This document shows positions 7,214 to 13,952 of a stretch of DNA of 15,838 nucleotides, piece by piece. A program made the translations under genes and the position numbers. The notes beneath the pieces were generated by a model that had not been told where the DNA came from, did no database searches, and was given only the letters and a program-made list of their open reading frames with translations. Numbering within the stretch: position 1 is the stretch's first letter; each line of letters opens with the position of its first letter. Where the stretch lies: the NCBI GenBank assembly GCA_041178545.1, contig JBEGVB010000038.1:1-15838 (forward strand), given 5' to 3'. This DNA is from JBEATZ01 sp041178545. GTDB lineage: Bacteria > Planctomycetota > UBA1135 > UBA2386.

Positions 7214-7673
7214 AGGGGACCGACACGAACACGCGGGGTTGGTCCCACGAGACCGGGACGTTGACCAGCACCGGGACGAAGCCCGGGGCGTAGACCTCGA
7301 GGGTCACCACCGCGTCGTCGATGTCCTCCCAGGGCCCGACGACCGCGCGACCATGGGCATCCTCCTTGAAGCCCACGTTGGCGAGGGCCATGTCGAAGCT
7401 GTCGAAGTAGGCCTCGCCGTACTGGTCGGTCAGTTCGTAGTCGACCACCGGGTTGGTGTAGGTGGCGTTCGACCACTCCTGCCAGGCCGACACGACGCGC
7501 ACCCCGACGTCCTCCCAGACGAAGTTGGTGATGGGGTCGTAGACCTCGACGAGCACCGTCACCAGCTCGGGGACCGGTTCGTAGTAGCAGCCGCAGTCCT
7601 CCTCCTCGTAGCAGCTTGCGAGGGGGAGGACTGCGCCGAGTGCGGCGAGGAGGAGCGGGCGGTTCAGGACCAT
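7206..7673 (-). CDS. Small secreted lipoprotein with beta-rich domain, family uncertain
   Basis: 155 aa from ATG 7673. A longer in-frame extension upstream is possible on paper but is low-complexity and would bury the signal peptide. The lipobox LASC is at 18-21, so C21 should be lipidated. The first mature residues are acidic and cysteine-bearing (CYEEEDCGCYYEP; C21, C27, C29). The rest alternates short hydrophobic strands and turns (TVLVEVYDP, LTDQYGEAYF, VTLEVYAPGFVPVLV). This resembles a transthyretin/carboxypeptidase-regulatory-like beta-sandwich, an assignment by pattern only. It is probably an exposed cell-envelope protein of unknown role. It converges on the coiled-coil lipoprotein gene with an 8-nt 3' overlap and is divergent from the M3 peptidase gene. 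No Shine-Dalgarno site precedes the ATG. Confidence 0.75.
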   Translation of the reverse strand: MVLNRPLLLAALGAVLPLASCYEEEDCGCYYEPVPELVTVLVEVYDPITNFVWEDVGVRVVSAWQEWSNATYTNPVVDYELTDQYGEAYFDSFDMALANVGFKEDAHGRAVVGPWEDIDDAVVTLEVYAPGFVPVLVNVPVSWDQPRVFVSVPFN

Positions 7674-7866
7674 GGCAGGAAAGCGCAGGATCTCAACTGG
7701 CGTGCCGTGCAGTCTGCCGCATGCCCCGCCGGGGGGAAGCACGCCAAGTGTCCCGTCTGCACGACAACGAGGGACACCTCCGTCCTCCCGGGAGCACGCA
7801 GGTCCGGGCTGGCCCACGCCCCGTTGCCACCGTCTACTCACGACCCCCTCGACCCTGGACCCAACC
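7674..7866. promoter_or_regulatory. Divergent intergenic region with two inverted repeats
   Basis: This 193-nt region lies between the small lipoprotein (minus) and the M3 peptidase (plus) and should carry both promoters. It holds a perfect 7-bp inverted repeat GTGTCCC (7748-7754) / GGGACAC (7771-7777) with 16 nt between the arms. It also holds a 10-bp perfect palindrome CTCCCGGGAG at 7785-7794. Either could be an operator or a transcript hairpin. No clear -10/-35 pair and no RNA gene were found. Confidence 0.4.
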
Positions 7867-9582
7867 GTGGCAGCAACCCTTGCACCCGTGCTCTGGCACT
7901 TCGCCCCCAACGGCCTGGAGGCTGGCGAACTTGCCGCCCTCGAACCCCTGTTCGCATTGCTGCAACAACGCGACCTGCCGGATGCGGCCACCCTGGAGGC
8001 CTGGCTGCGCGACGAGAGTGAGTTGACGGCACGCATCGGTGCCGAGGTGGCACGCCGCTACATCCGCATGACCTGCCACACCGAGGACGCTGCGGCCCGC
8101 GAGGCGTACCTGGCCATGGAGCAGAAGGTCATGCCGCGGGTGCGCGTGCTGGCGGACGCGCTCGACCGGAAGTTCCTCGCGACGCCTGCACTGGCGCAGC
8201 TCGACCAGGCCACCCATGGCGTGCTGGTGCGCAGGAGGCGTACGGCTGCCTCGATCTTCCGCGAGGCCAACACGACCCTGCAACAGGAGGAAGCCGGCCT
8301 GATGGCACGGCAACAGGAGGTCATGGGTGCCGTCAGCGTGGACTTCGACGGCAGGCCCCACACGCTGCAGCAACTCAGCCCCTACTACGAGAACCAGGAC
8401 CGCAGCCTGCGGGAGCGTGCATGGCGGGCTGGCCTGGCGGCGCGCAGGACCACGTGGGACGAGTTGGAGTCGCTGTGCGACCGGCTGGTGGACCTGCGCA
8501 CACGCATGGGTCGCAATGCAGGTTTCGACACCTACACGCGGTACCGCTTCCTGGAGCTCGGACGCTTCGACTACACGGAACAGGACTGCCTCGCGTTCCA
8601 CCGCGCGGTGGAACGTTGCGTGGTACCAGCGGTGCGACGACTGGACGAGCGGCGGGCACGAGCCCTCGGCCTCGACGCGCTGCGGCCCTGGGACCTCGAG
8701 GTCGACCCGTCTGGCAGGCCCCCGTTGCGACCGTTTGCGACCGAGCCCCAGCTCGTGGACCTGTGCACGCGCGTGTTCCGTGCCGTGGACCCGCGCTTCG
8801 CGGACGAGTTCGCGGTGCTGGTCGAGCACCAGCTGCTGGACCTGATGAGCCGGAAGGGCAAGGCACCGGGCGGCTACCAGTACACGTTGGAGGACACGCG
8901 GCTGCCGTTCGTCTTCGTCAACGGCGTCGGCATCCACCAGGACGTCCAGACGCTGTTGCACGAGGGTGGGCACGCGTTCCACGCCATCCTGTCGCGCCAC
9001 TTCGACCTCGGTGCCTACCGCGACAGCCCCATCGAGTTCGCCGAGACGGCATCGATGTCGATGGAGCTCATGGGGCTCGAACGCATCGGTGCGGCCTACT
9101 CGGAGGCAGACGCGCGGTATGCACATGCCCGGCACCTCGAGTCGGTGCTGCGCACACTCCCGTGGATCGCGTCGATCGATGCGTTCCAGCACTGGATGTA
9201 CGCCAACCCGACGCACGGCCACGACGAGCGGCGTGCCGCATGGCTCGACATCCGACGCAGGTTCGCGCCCGCCGTGGACTGGTCCGGCCTCGAGGACGCG
9301 GCTGCGATGCAGTGGATCGCCCAGGGGCACATCTTCCAGCACGCGTTCTACTACATCGAGTACGGCATCGCGCAGCTGGCCGCGCTGCAGGTGTGGCGCA
9401 ACTTCCGCCGCGACCCGGCACGCGCCGTCGCCGCCTACCGCCGGGCGCTTGCCCTCGGCGGCAGCAGGACGCTGCCGGAACTGTTCGCTGCGGCAGAGGT
9501 CGAGTTCGACATGAGCGACCGGTTGATGGGCCCGTTGGTCGACGAGGTCGTGCAGCAGATCGACGCGCTTCAGGGCGCCTGA
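7867..9582 (+). CDS. M3-family zinc oligoendopeptidase (PepF-like)
   Basis: 571 aa from a GTG at 7867, the usual size for oligoendopeptidase F relatives. It is a cytoplasmic zinc metallopeptidase that cleaves short peptides. The zinc site HEGGH lies at 365-369 (H365 and H369 ligands, E366 catalytic). E393 in EFAETASMSME is the likely third ligand, about 24 residues on as in family M3. Other family features are the N-terminal LAALEPLFALL, WLRDESEL and YIRMTCHTEDAAAREAY, and the C-terminal HAFYYIEYGIAQLAALQVW. GTG was chosen because the family-like N-terminus begins right after it. The ATG at 7672 would add 65 residues of non-protein-like sequence rich in Pro, Ser and Arg. No Shine-Dalgarno site is seen. 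There is no signal peptide. Its last 13 nt overlap the end of the convergent DUF72 gene. Confidence 0.92.
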   Translation: MAATLAPVLWHFAPNGLEAGELAALEPLFALLQQRDLPDAATLEAWLRDESELTARIGAEVARRYIRMTCHTEDAAAREAYLAMEQKVMPRVRVLADALDRKFLATPALAQLDQATHGVLVRRRRTAASIFREANTTLQQEEAGLMARQQEVMGAVSVDFDGRPHTLQQLSPYYENQDRSLRERAWRAGLAARRTTWDELESLCDRLVDLRTRMGRNAGFDTYTRYRFLELGRFDYTEQDCLAFHRAVERCVVPAVRRLDERRARALGLDALRPWDLEVDPSGRPPLRPFATEPQLVDLCTRVFRAVDPRFADEFAVLVEHQLLDLMSRKGKAPGGYQYTLEDTRLPFVFVNGVGIHQDVQTLLHEGGHAFHAILSRHFDLGAYRDSPIEFAETASMSMELMGLERIGAAYSEADARYAHARHLESVLRTLPWIASIDAFQHWMYANPTHGHDERRAAWLDIRRRFAPAVDWSGLEDAAAMQWIAQGHIFQHAFYYIEYGIAQLAALQVWRNFRRDPARAVAAYRRALALGGSRTLPELFAAAEVEFDMSDRLMGPLVDEVVQQIDALQGA

Positions 9583-9583
9583 A
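9569..9583. repeat. Perfect inverted repeat holding both stop codons of two convergent genes
   Basis: TTCAGG-GCG-CCTGAA: 6-bp arms and a 3-nt centre. The plus-strand TGA of the peptidase (9580-9582) and the minus-strand TGA of the DUF72 gene (9572-9570) lie in opposite arms. The geometry allows a short hairpin in both transcripts. No T-run is present on either side. Confidence 0.45.
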
Positions 9584-10397
9584 CACCGGACGTTCCGGCC
9601 GTCCGTGCCCGGTACCAGGACAGCAGCTGCTCGACCACCTTCATGGCGTTGCCGTGGAAGTGGTTGTTGGCCACCACCAGCAGCCGCTTGGCATCGGCGG
9701 CGATCCGCTCGATGCGCTGCTCCAGCTGGCGCACCTCGTCCGGCGGGTACTCCCAGTGGTAGACCTCGTCGCGACCTGCGCCCTGACGGAACCATGCGTC
9801 CCGGTTGCGACCGTGCAGGCGGAAGTAGGCCGTGCCCGAAGCACCGTTGCAGTGCGTGACGTCGACCGAGAAGCCGCCCACCGTGCCGGGGTAGTCGAGC
9901 GCCGCCACGGCGATGCCCAGCGCCCGCAGGCGCTCGAGCACAGCTGCAGCGTTCCACGAGCGATGGCGCACCTCCACGACGAGCTGCGCAAGGTCGCCGA
10001 AGCAGTCCTGCAGCCATGCGAGACGTTCGACCGTGCGGTCGGTGGCCTGCACCTGCCAGTTGGTCTGCGCCAGCAGGGCGCAGAGGCGGCCTGACTCGGC
10101 CAGCGGGGCAAACCCGTCGCGGGTCGCGGCGACCAGTGCAGCATCGGTGCTGCCGTGGTGGGTGAACTCCTGCGGCAGCTTGGCACTGAAGCGCGTGCCG
10201 AGGTCCTCGGTGCGTCGCACCCAGCTGGCACAGTTGCGTGCCACCGGCGGGTGGTAGAAGGTCGTGTTGACCTCGACGAGGTCGACGCGCTGTGCCACGG
10301 CACGGAGCGTGTCCTTGCAGCCCCTCGGGTAGACGACGTCCTTCCAGTCCTCGTAGGACCAGCCGGCGACGCCGAGGAGCACCTCTGGCTGCGTCAC
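9570..10397 (-). CDS. DUF72 (YecE-like) protein
   Basis: 275 aa from a GTG at 10397, with a clear GGAGG at 10412-10408, 10 nt upstream. This is the DUF72 family, a TIM-barrel-like protein found across bacteria and archaea whose biochemical role is not settled. Conserved blocks visible: GVAGWSYEDWKDVVYP near the N-terminus, VEVNTTFYHPP (41-51), FSAKLPQEFTHHG (70-82), QLVVEVRHRSW, AYFRLHGRN, and VVANNHFHGNAMK near the end. It is the last gene of the gluQRS operon and starts 6 nt after the rarA stop, so it is translated from the same message. Its 3' end overlaps the convergent peptidase gene by 13 nt. Confidence 0.9.
   Translation of the reverse strand: MTQPEVLLGVAGWSYEDWKDVVYPRGCKDTLRAVAQRVDLVEVNTTFYHPPVARNCASWVRRTEDLGTRFSAKLPQEFTHHGSTDAALVAATRDGFAPLAESGRLCALLAQTNWQVQATDRTVERLAWLQDCFGDLAQLVVEVRHRSWNAAAVLERLRALGIAVAALDYPGTVGGFSVDVTHCNGASGTAYFRLHGRNRDAWFRQGAGRDEVYHWEYPPDEVRQLEQRIERIAADAKRLLVVANNHFHGNAMKVVEQLLSWYRARTAGTSGVQAP
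9587..9605 (+). terminator. Hairpin after the M3 peptidase stop, possible terminator
   Basis: Inverted repeat CGGACG (9587-9592) / CGTCCG (9600-9605) with a 7-nt loop, 4 nt after the peptidase stop codon. It lies inside the DUF72 coding sequence read from the other strand. There is no T-run, so it is a weak candidate; Rho-dependent ending is as likely. Confidence 0.3.
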
Positions 10398-10403
10398 GCG
10401 GGC

Positions 10404-11732
10404 TCAGCCTCCCCGGCGGAGACGGTCGTTCTCGGCCATCCGCTCCGCGACCTTCTTCTCGAAGCCACGGTCGCCGGGCTCGAAGAAGCGCGCATCCGCG
10501 ATGGCGTCCGGCAGGCAGCTCATGCGGGCAACACCTTCCTTGGTGGCGTGCGCGTACACGTAGCCCTTGCCGTGCCCCAGGTCCTTCATGAGTGCCGTGG
10601 GCGCGTTGCGCAGGTGCAGTGGGATCGGGTGCTGCACGCCGTCGCGTGCCGCTCCCAGCGCTGCGTCGATGGCGCTCACGACAGCATTGCTCTTGGGCGC
10701 AGCCGCGAGGTAGACGGCTGCCTCGCACAGCGGCAGGCGGCCCTCGGGCAGGCCCAGGAACTGCACGGCCTGCATCGCGCTCACGGCCACCTGCAGCGCC
10801 ATCGGGTCGGCAAGACCAACGTCCTCGGCAGCCATCGCCACCATGCGGCGTGCTGCTGCAAGCGGGTCACCCCCTGCCTCGACCAGGCGAGCGAGCCAGT
10901 AGACCGAGGCCTGCACGTCCGAGTTGCGCAGGCTCTTGTGCAGTGCGGACAAGAGGTCGTGGTGCAGGTCGCCGTCCTTGTCGTGGCGCAGCGCGCGGTG
11001 CTGGAACGCCTCGGTGACCATGGCAGCACTCACGTGGTCGCGGTCGACACAGGTGGCCGCACACGCCTCGAGCACCGTGAGGGCGCGTCGTGCGTCGCCC
11101 GCACACAGCAAGAGCAACCGGTCCAGCGCATCCTCCGCCATGGTGAGCTCGCGCACCCCGAGCCCCCGCTCGGTGTCGGTGAGCGCACGACGGACGAGCC
11201 GGGCCAGCGCCTCCTGCGGCAGCGACTGCAGGGCGACGACACGGCACCGCGAGAGCAATGCGGCGTTGACCGAGAACGACGGGTTCTCGGTGGTCGCACC
11301 CACCAGCACAATGTCGCCCTTCTCGACGAAGGGCAGGAAGGCGTCCTGCTGCGACTTGTTGAAGCGGTGGATCTCGTCGATGAAGAGCAGCGTCCCCCTG
11401 CCCTCCCGGGCACGGCGCTGCTGCGCCTCCGCAGTCGCCTCCCGTACCTGCGCCACACCCGACAGCACTGCCGAGAACGGCACGAAGTGCAGGTTGGCAT
11501 GCCGGGCGATGAGCAGCGCGAGCGTGGTCTTGCCGACGCCGGGCGGTCCCCACAGCACGAGCGACCCGGCCTTGCCCTGCTCGATCGCAGTGCGCAACGC
11601 ACGGCCCTCCCCGACGACCTGGTCCTGCCCGAGGAACTCCTCCAGCGTGCGGGGCCGCATGCGCTCGGCGAGCGGCGCGTGGGCAGCTGCACCCCTTGCC
11701 GGCGTCTCCGGCGCGGGCTCGAACAGGCTCAC
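10404..11732 (-). CDS. rarA: RarA (MgsA) replication-associated AAA+ ATPase
   Basis: 442 aa, the family's normal length. RarA acts at stalled replication forks and is related to clamp-loader subunits and WRNIP1. Visible parts: LAERMRPRTLEEFLGQDQVVG (21-41), Walker A GPPGVGKTT (62-70), Walker B LLFIDEIHRFNKSQQDAFLP (115-134), sensor-1 region VGATTENPSF (144-153), SRC arginine-finger region (161-163). The C-terminal tetramerisation part includes DVQASVYWLARLVEAGGDP, followed by HLRNAPTALMKDLGHGKGY. The GTG start at 11732 overlaps the upstream methyltransferase stop in a 4-nt GTGA, and a strong GGAGG lies 8 nt before it (11745-11741). It is the fourth gene of the operon, so translation is probably coupled. 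Confidence 0.96.
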   Translation of the reverse strand: MSLFEPAPETPARGAAAHAPLAERMRPRTLEEFLGQDQVVGEGRALRTAIEQGKAGSLVLWGPPGVGKTTLALLIARHANLHFVPFSAVLSGVAQVREATAEAQQRRAREGRGTLLFIDEIHRFNKSQQDAFLPFVEKGDIVLVGATTENPSFSVNAALLSRCRVVALQSLPQEALARLVRRALTDTERGLGVRELTMAEDALDRLLLLCAGDARRALTVLEACAATCVDRDHVSAAMVTEAFQHRALRHDKDGDLHHDLLSALHKSLRNSDVQASVYWLARLVEAGGDPLAAARRMVAMAAEDVGLADPMALQVAVSAMQAVQFLGLPEGRLPLCEAAVYLAAAPKSNAVVSAIDAALGAARDGVQHPIPLHLRNAPTALMKDLGHGKGYVYAHATKEGVARMSCLPDAIADARFFEPGDRGFEKKVAERMAENDRLRRGG

Positions 11733-12556
11733 TTCCGCTGCCTCCGTGCCTCGAAGAGGATCACGCCGCAGGCGACGGCCACGTTGAGGCTCTCCACCGC
11801 CGGCGCGATGCCGATGCGCATGCGCTGGTCCGCGGCGCGTACCAGTTCGACGGGAACCCCCTGTGCCTCCGCACCCACGACGAGCAGAGTTGGCCTGCGG
11901 AGGTCAGCCTGGAGGTAGTCGGTATTGGCGCTGCCGTCTGCCACCACCAGCTGGAGCAGGTGACGCCGTGCGAACTCGACGACCTGCTGCGGCTGGAGGC
12001 CAGCCATCACCGGCAGCCGGAACACGGAGCCCATCGACCCGCGCACGGCCTTCTCGCGGAACGGGTCCGCACCGCCCGCGAGCGCGAGCACGCCGGTGGC
12101 ACCTGCAGCCTCAGCCGTGCGGAGCAGGGAGCCGAGGTTGCCGGGGTCGCGAACGCCAGCTGCAGCGACCACGAGCGGACTGAGCCCCTTGCCAAGCAGG
12201 TCGGGCTCCCGCCAGTCGGGCCTGGCGACGACAGCGACCGCCCCCTGGTGGGTCTCCACCGAACTCATCCGCTCGAGCACCTCGTCGGCACACTCCACGA
12301 ACTCGTCTGCGGCAGCAGACAGGTCCGCACGCAGGGTGTCGTCGCGCAGCCGCGGCGACACTGCGGCCACCCTGACGGCAAGCCCGGCCTGCAAGGCCTC
12401 GCGCAGCAACTTCGTCCCCTCCACCAGCAGCACGTCACCCGGCTCGCCGGCAGCGGCGTCCCGGAACGCGCGCACCAGCGGGTTCTTCGGCGAGGAGACC
12501 TGACGCGGACCTTGGCTCATGGACGCATCTTGGCGCACCAGGAGGCTCTGCGCCAT
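11729..12556 (-). CDS. SpoU/TrmH-family RNA 2'-O-methyltransferase
   Basis: 275 aa. SPOUT-class enzyme using SAM to methylate a ribose 2'-OH in rRNA or tRNA. The N-terminal substrate-binding part opens with QVSSPKNPLVRAFRDA and DVLLVEGTKLLREAL. The three SpoU motifs follow: DPGNLGSLLRTAEAAG (137-152, with N140 and R146), LLVVGAEAQG (224-233, with E230), and PAVESLNVAVACGVILFEA (252-270, with S256 and N258). The target nucleotide cannot be told from sequence. ATG 12556 is chosen because it overlaps the upstream DCC gene's stop as TGATG, a coupling arrangement. ATG 12520 would give 263 aa and starts closer to the conserved region; neither has a strong Shine-Dalgarno site. Its end overlaps the rarA start by 4 nt. 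Confidence 0.92.
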   Translation of the reverse strand: MAQSLLVRQDASMSQGPRQVSSPKNPLVRAFRDAAAGEPGDVLLVEGTKLLREALQAGLAVRVAAVSPRLRDDTLRADLSAAADEFVECADEVLERMSSVETHQGAVAVVARPDWREPDLLGKGLSPLVVAAAGVRDPGNLGSLLRTAEAAGATGVLALAGGADPFREKAVRGSMGSVFRLPVMAGLQPQQVVEFARRHLLQLVVADGSANTDYLQADLRRPTLLVVGAEAQGVPVELVRAADQRMRIGIAPAVESLNVAVACGVILFEARRQRK

Positions 12557-12975
12557 CAGCCCTCGTCTGCGTCGAGGAAGCGCTCCCGCCACTCGGGGCG
12601 CGGCAACGCGCAGTTCGGCTCGCGCCCGAACCAACGGTGGCGGTTGCGGGCGACCCAGTCGTAGACGAGGTCGCGGAGGAACCTCGGGACGACCACGAAG
12701 CCACGGAACAGGGGCCAGGGCATGCGCAGGTGGCGGCAGATCGCAAGGCCGGCGGCAGAACGCACCAGCAGACTGCCGCCCTCCACCACGACGATGCTGT
12801 CCGGGAGCCTGCCGGACATGCCGAGGCGCTGGAGCAGGTCCCTTGCGAATGCGGACTGCAGGCTGGCGAAGCGGAGCGTCCCCCTGCGGTCCCACCGCAG
12901 CAGGTACTGCACGCTGGCGTTGCAGAGCCTGCAGGTGCCGTCGTAGAGCACGATCGCGTTCGCGTCCGCGGACAT
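12556..12975 (-). CDS. DCC-family (DUF393) thiol-disulfide oxidoreductase-like protein
   Basis: 139 aa from ATG 12975. The family name comes from the D-x-x-C-x-x-C signature, seen as YDGTCRLC with D12, C15 and C18. Supporting blocks: ASVQYLLRWDRRGTLRFASLQS, VVVEGGSLLVRSAAGLAICRHL, and the C-terminal DLVYDWVARNRHRWFG typical of the family. A thioredoxin-like fold with redox activity is predicted for the family; substrates are unknown. The upstream in-frame extension to 13140 is antisense-like sequence running into gluQRS and is not used. It lies 29 nt after the gluQRS stop, and its own stop overlaps the methyltransferase start by 1 nt. No Shine-Dalgarno site precedes it. Confidence 0.9.
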   Translation of the reverse strand: MSADANAIVLYDGTCRLCNASVQYLLRWDRRGTLRFASLQSAFARDLLQRLGMSGRLPDSIVVVEGGSLLVRSAAGLAICRHLRMPWPLFRGFVVVPRFLRDLVYDWVARNRHRWFGREPNCALPRPEWRERFLDADEG

Positions 12976-13004
12976 CAGGCCGGCCAGTATGCCACGCGGG
13001 GAGC

Positions 13005-13952
13005 TCAGCAGAGCGCGTGGTCGCTGCCCACCACCGGCTGCCTCGGCACCCTGCGGAGGTCGAAGTCCGCGAGCAGGTCGCTCGGCATGCAGCGGGTCCC
13101 GTGCGGACGAAGGCCGCAGAGGGCCGCGAGGTACCCGCAAAGTTCAGCTGCACCCACGCCCTGCGCGCGCAGGTGCCGGAGCGAGGTGTCGCCGTGGCGC
13201 TTTGCGAGCCGCAGGCCGTCTGGACCGGTCACGAGCGGCACGTGGCAGAAGGTTGGCACCTGCAGGCCCAGTGCCTCGTAGACCAGCAGCTGGCGGGGTG
13301 TGCTCGGCAGCAGGTCGTCGGCGCGGAGCACCTCGGTCACGCCCTGCGCGCCGTCGTCGACCACGACTGCGAGCTGGTAGGCAGGGCCACCGTCGCGCTT
13401 CTGCACGACGAAGTCTCCGCGCACCCGACCTTCCTGTGGTCCGCGGAACCGGTCCTCGAACGGTACGGCATTGCAGTCGACGCGGAACCGCAGGGCGGCC
13501 TTCCTGCCGGTCTCGGCCTCGGCTTCGGCGACCGTGCGCCACCTGCCCCTGCAGGTGCCGGGGTACGCAGGTCCCTCGTGGTCGTCCTCGTGCGGGGCAG
13601 AGGCGGCCTCCTCGATCTCCTTGCGGCTGCACACGCACGGGTAGGCCCTGCCCGCGGCAACGAGCCGGTCGGCAGCCGCTGCATACCGGTCGAGTCGGTC
13701 AGTCTGCCGCACCAGCTCGCCGTCCCAGTCGATTCCGAGCCAACTGAGGTCCTCGAGGGTCTGCTGCTCCGCGCCACTTCGCACGCGCGGGCTGTCGATG
13801 TCCTCGATGCGCAGCAGTAGAGTGCCACGCCGTGAACGGATCGAAAGCCAGGCCAGCAGGAACGTGCGCGCGTTGCCGAGGTGCAGTGCGCCCGTCGGGC
13901 TCGGTGCAAGCCTTCCGGTCGGTGCGCTAGGGCTCCATGGCGCAGTCATCAT
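13005..13952 (-). CDS. gluQ: Glutamyl-Q tRNA(Asp) synthetase
   Basis: 315 aa. It is a paralogue of the glutamyl-tRNA synthetase catalytic core without an anticodon-binding domain. It attaches glutamate to queuosine at position 34 of tRNA(Asp). Evidence: RLAPSPTGALHLGNART with the HIGH-type motif HLGN (24-27); LLLRIEDIDSPR (45-56); the zinc-type pattern C106-x-C108, Y130, C134 (YPCVC, then YPGTC), characteristic of GluQRS; VTEVLRADDLLPSTPRQ (205-221); and a KMSKS-like LRLAKRHGD (247-255). The C-terminus ends soon after the class I core, which separates it from true GltX. ATG 13952 is followed directly by a second ATG. CCTCCACC sits one base upstream instead of a Shine-Dalgarno site. It is the first gene of a five-gene operon and its 5' end overlaps that of rsgA by 16 nt. 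Confidence 0.94.
   Translation of the reverse strand: MMTAPWSPSAPTGRLAPSPTGALHLGNARTFLLAWLSIRSRRGTLLLRIEDIDSPRVRSGAEQQTLEDLSWLGIDWDGELVRQTDRLDRYAAAADRLVAAGRAYPCVCSRKEIEEAASAPHEDDHEGPAYPGTCRGRWRTVAEAEAETGRKAALRFRVDCNAVPFEDRFRGPQEGRVRGDFVVQKRDGGPAYQLAVVVDDGAQGVTEVLRADDLLPSTPRQLLVYEALGLQVPTFCHVPLVTGPDGLRLAKRHGDTSLRHLRAQGVGAAELCGYLAALCGLRPHGTRCMPSDLLADFDLRRVPRQPVVGSDHALC

Noticed and set aside
7672..7866. ATG 7672 as the M3 peptidase start
   Set aside because: It would add 65 residues of Pro/Ser/Arg-rich sequence and overlap the divergent lipoprotein start; family-like sequence begins at GTG 7867.
9583..10728. 964-codon minus-strand frame spanning the peptidase, DUF72 and rarA region
   Set aside because: It is out of frame with the DUF72 and rarA products and antisense to the peptidase, with low-complexity translation.
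10155..11918. 587-codon plus-strand frame antisense to DUF72, rarA and the methyltransferase
   Set aside because: No recognisable motif, while the opposite strand carries complete conserved proteins.
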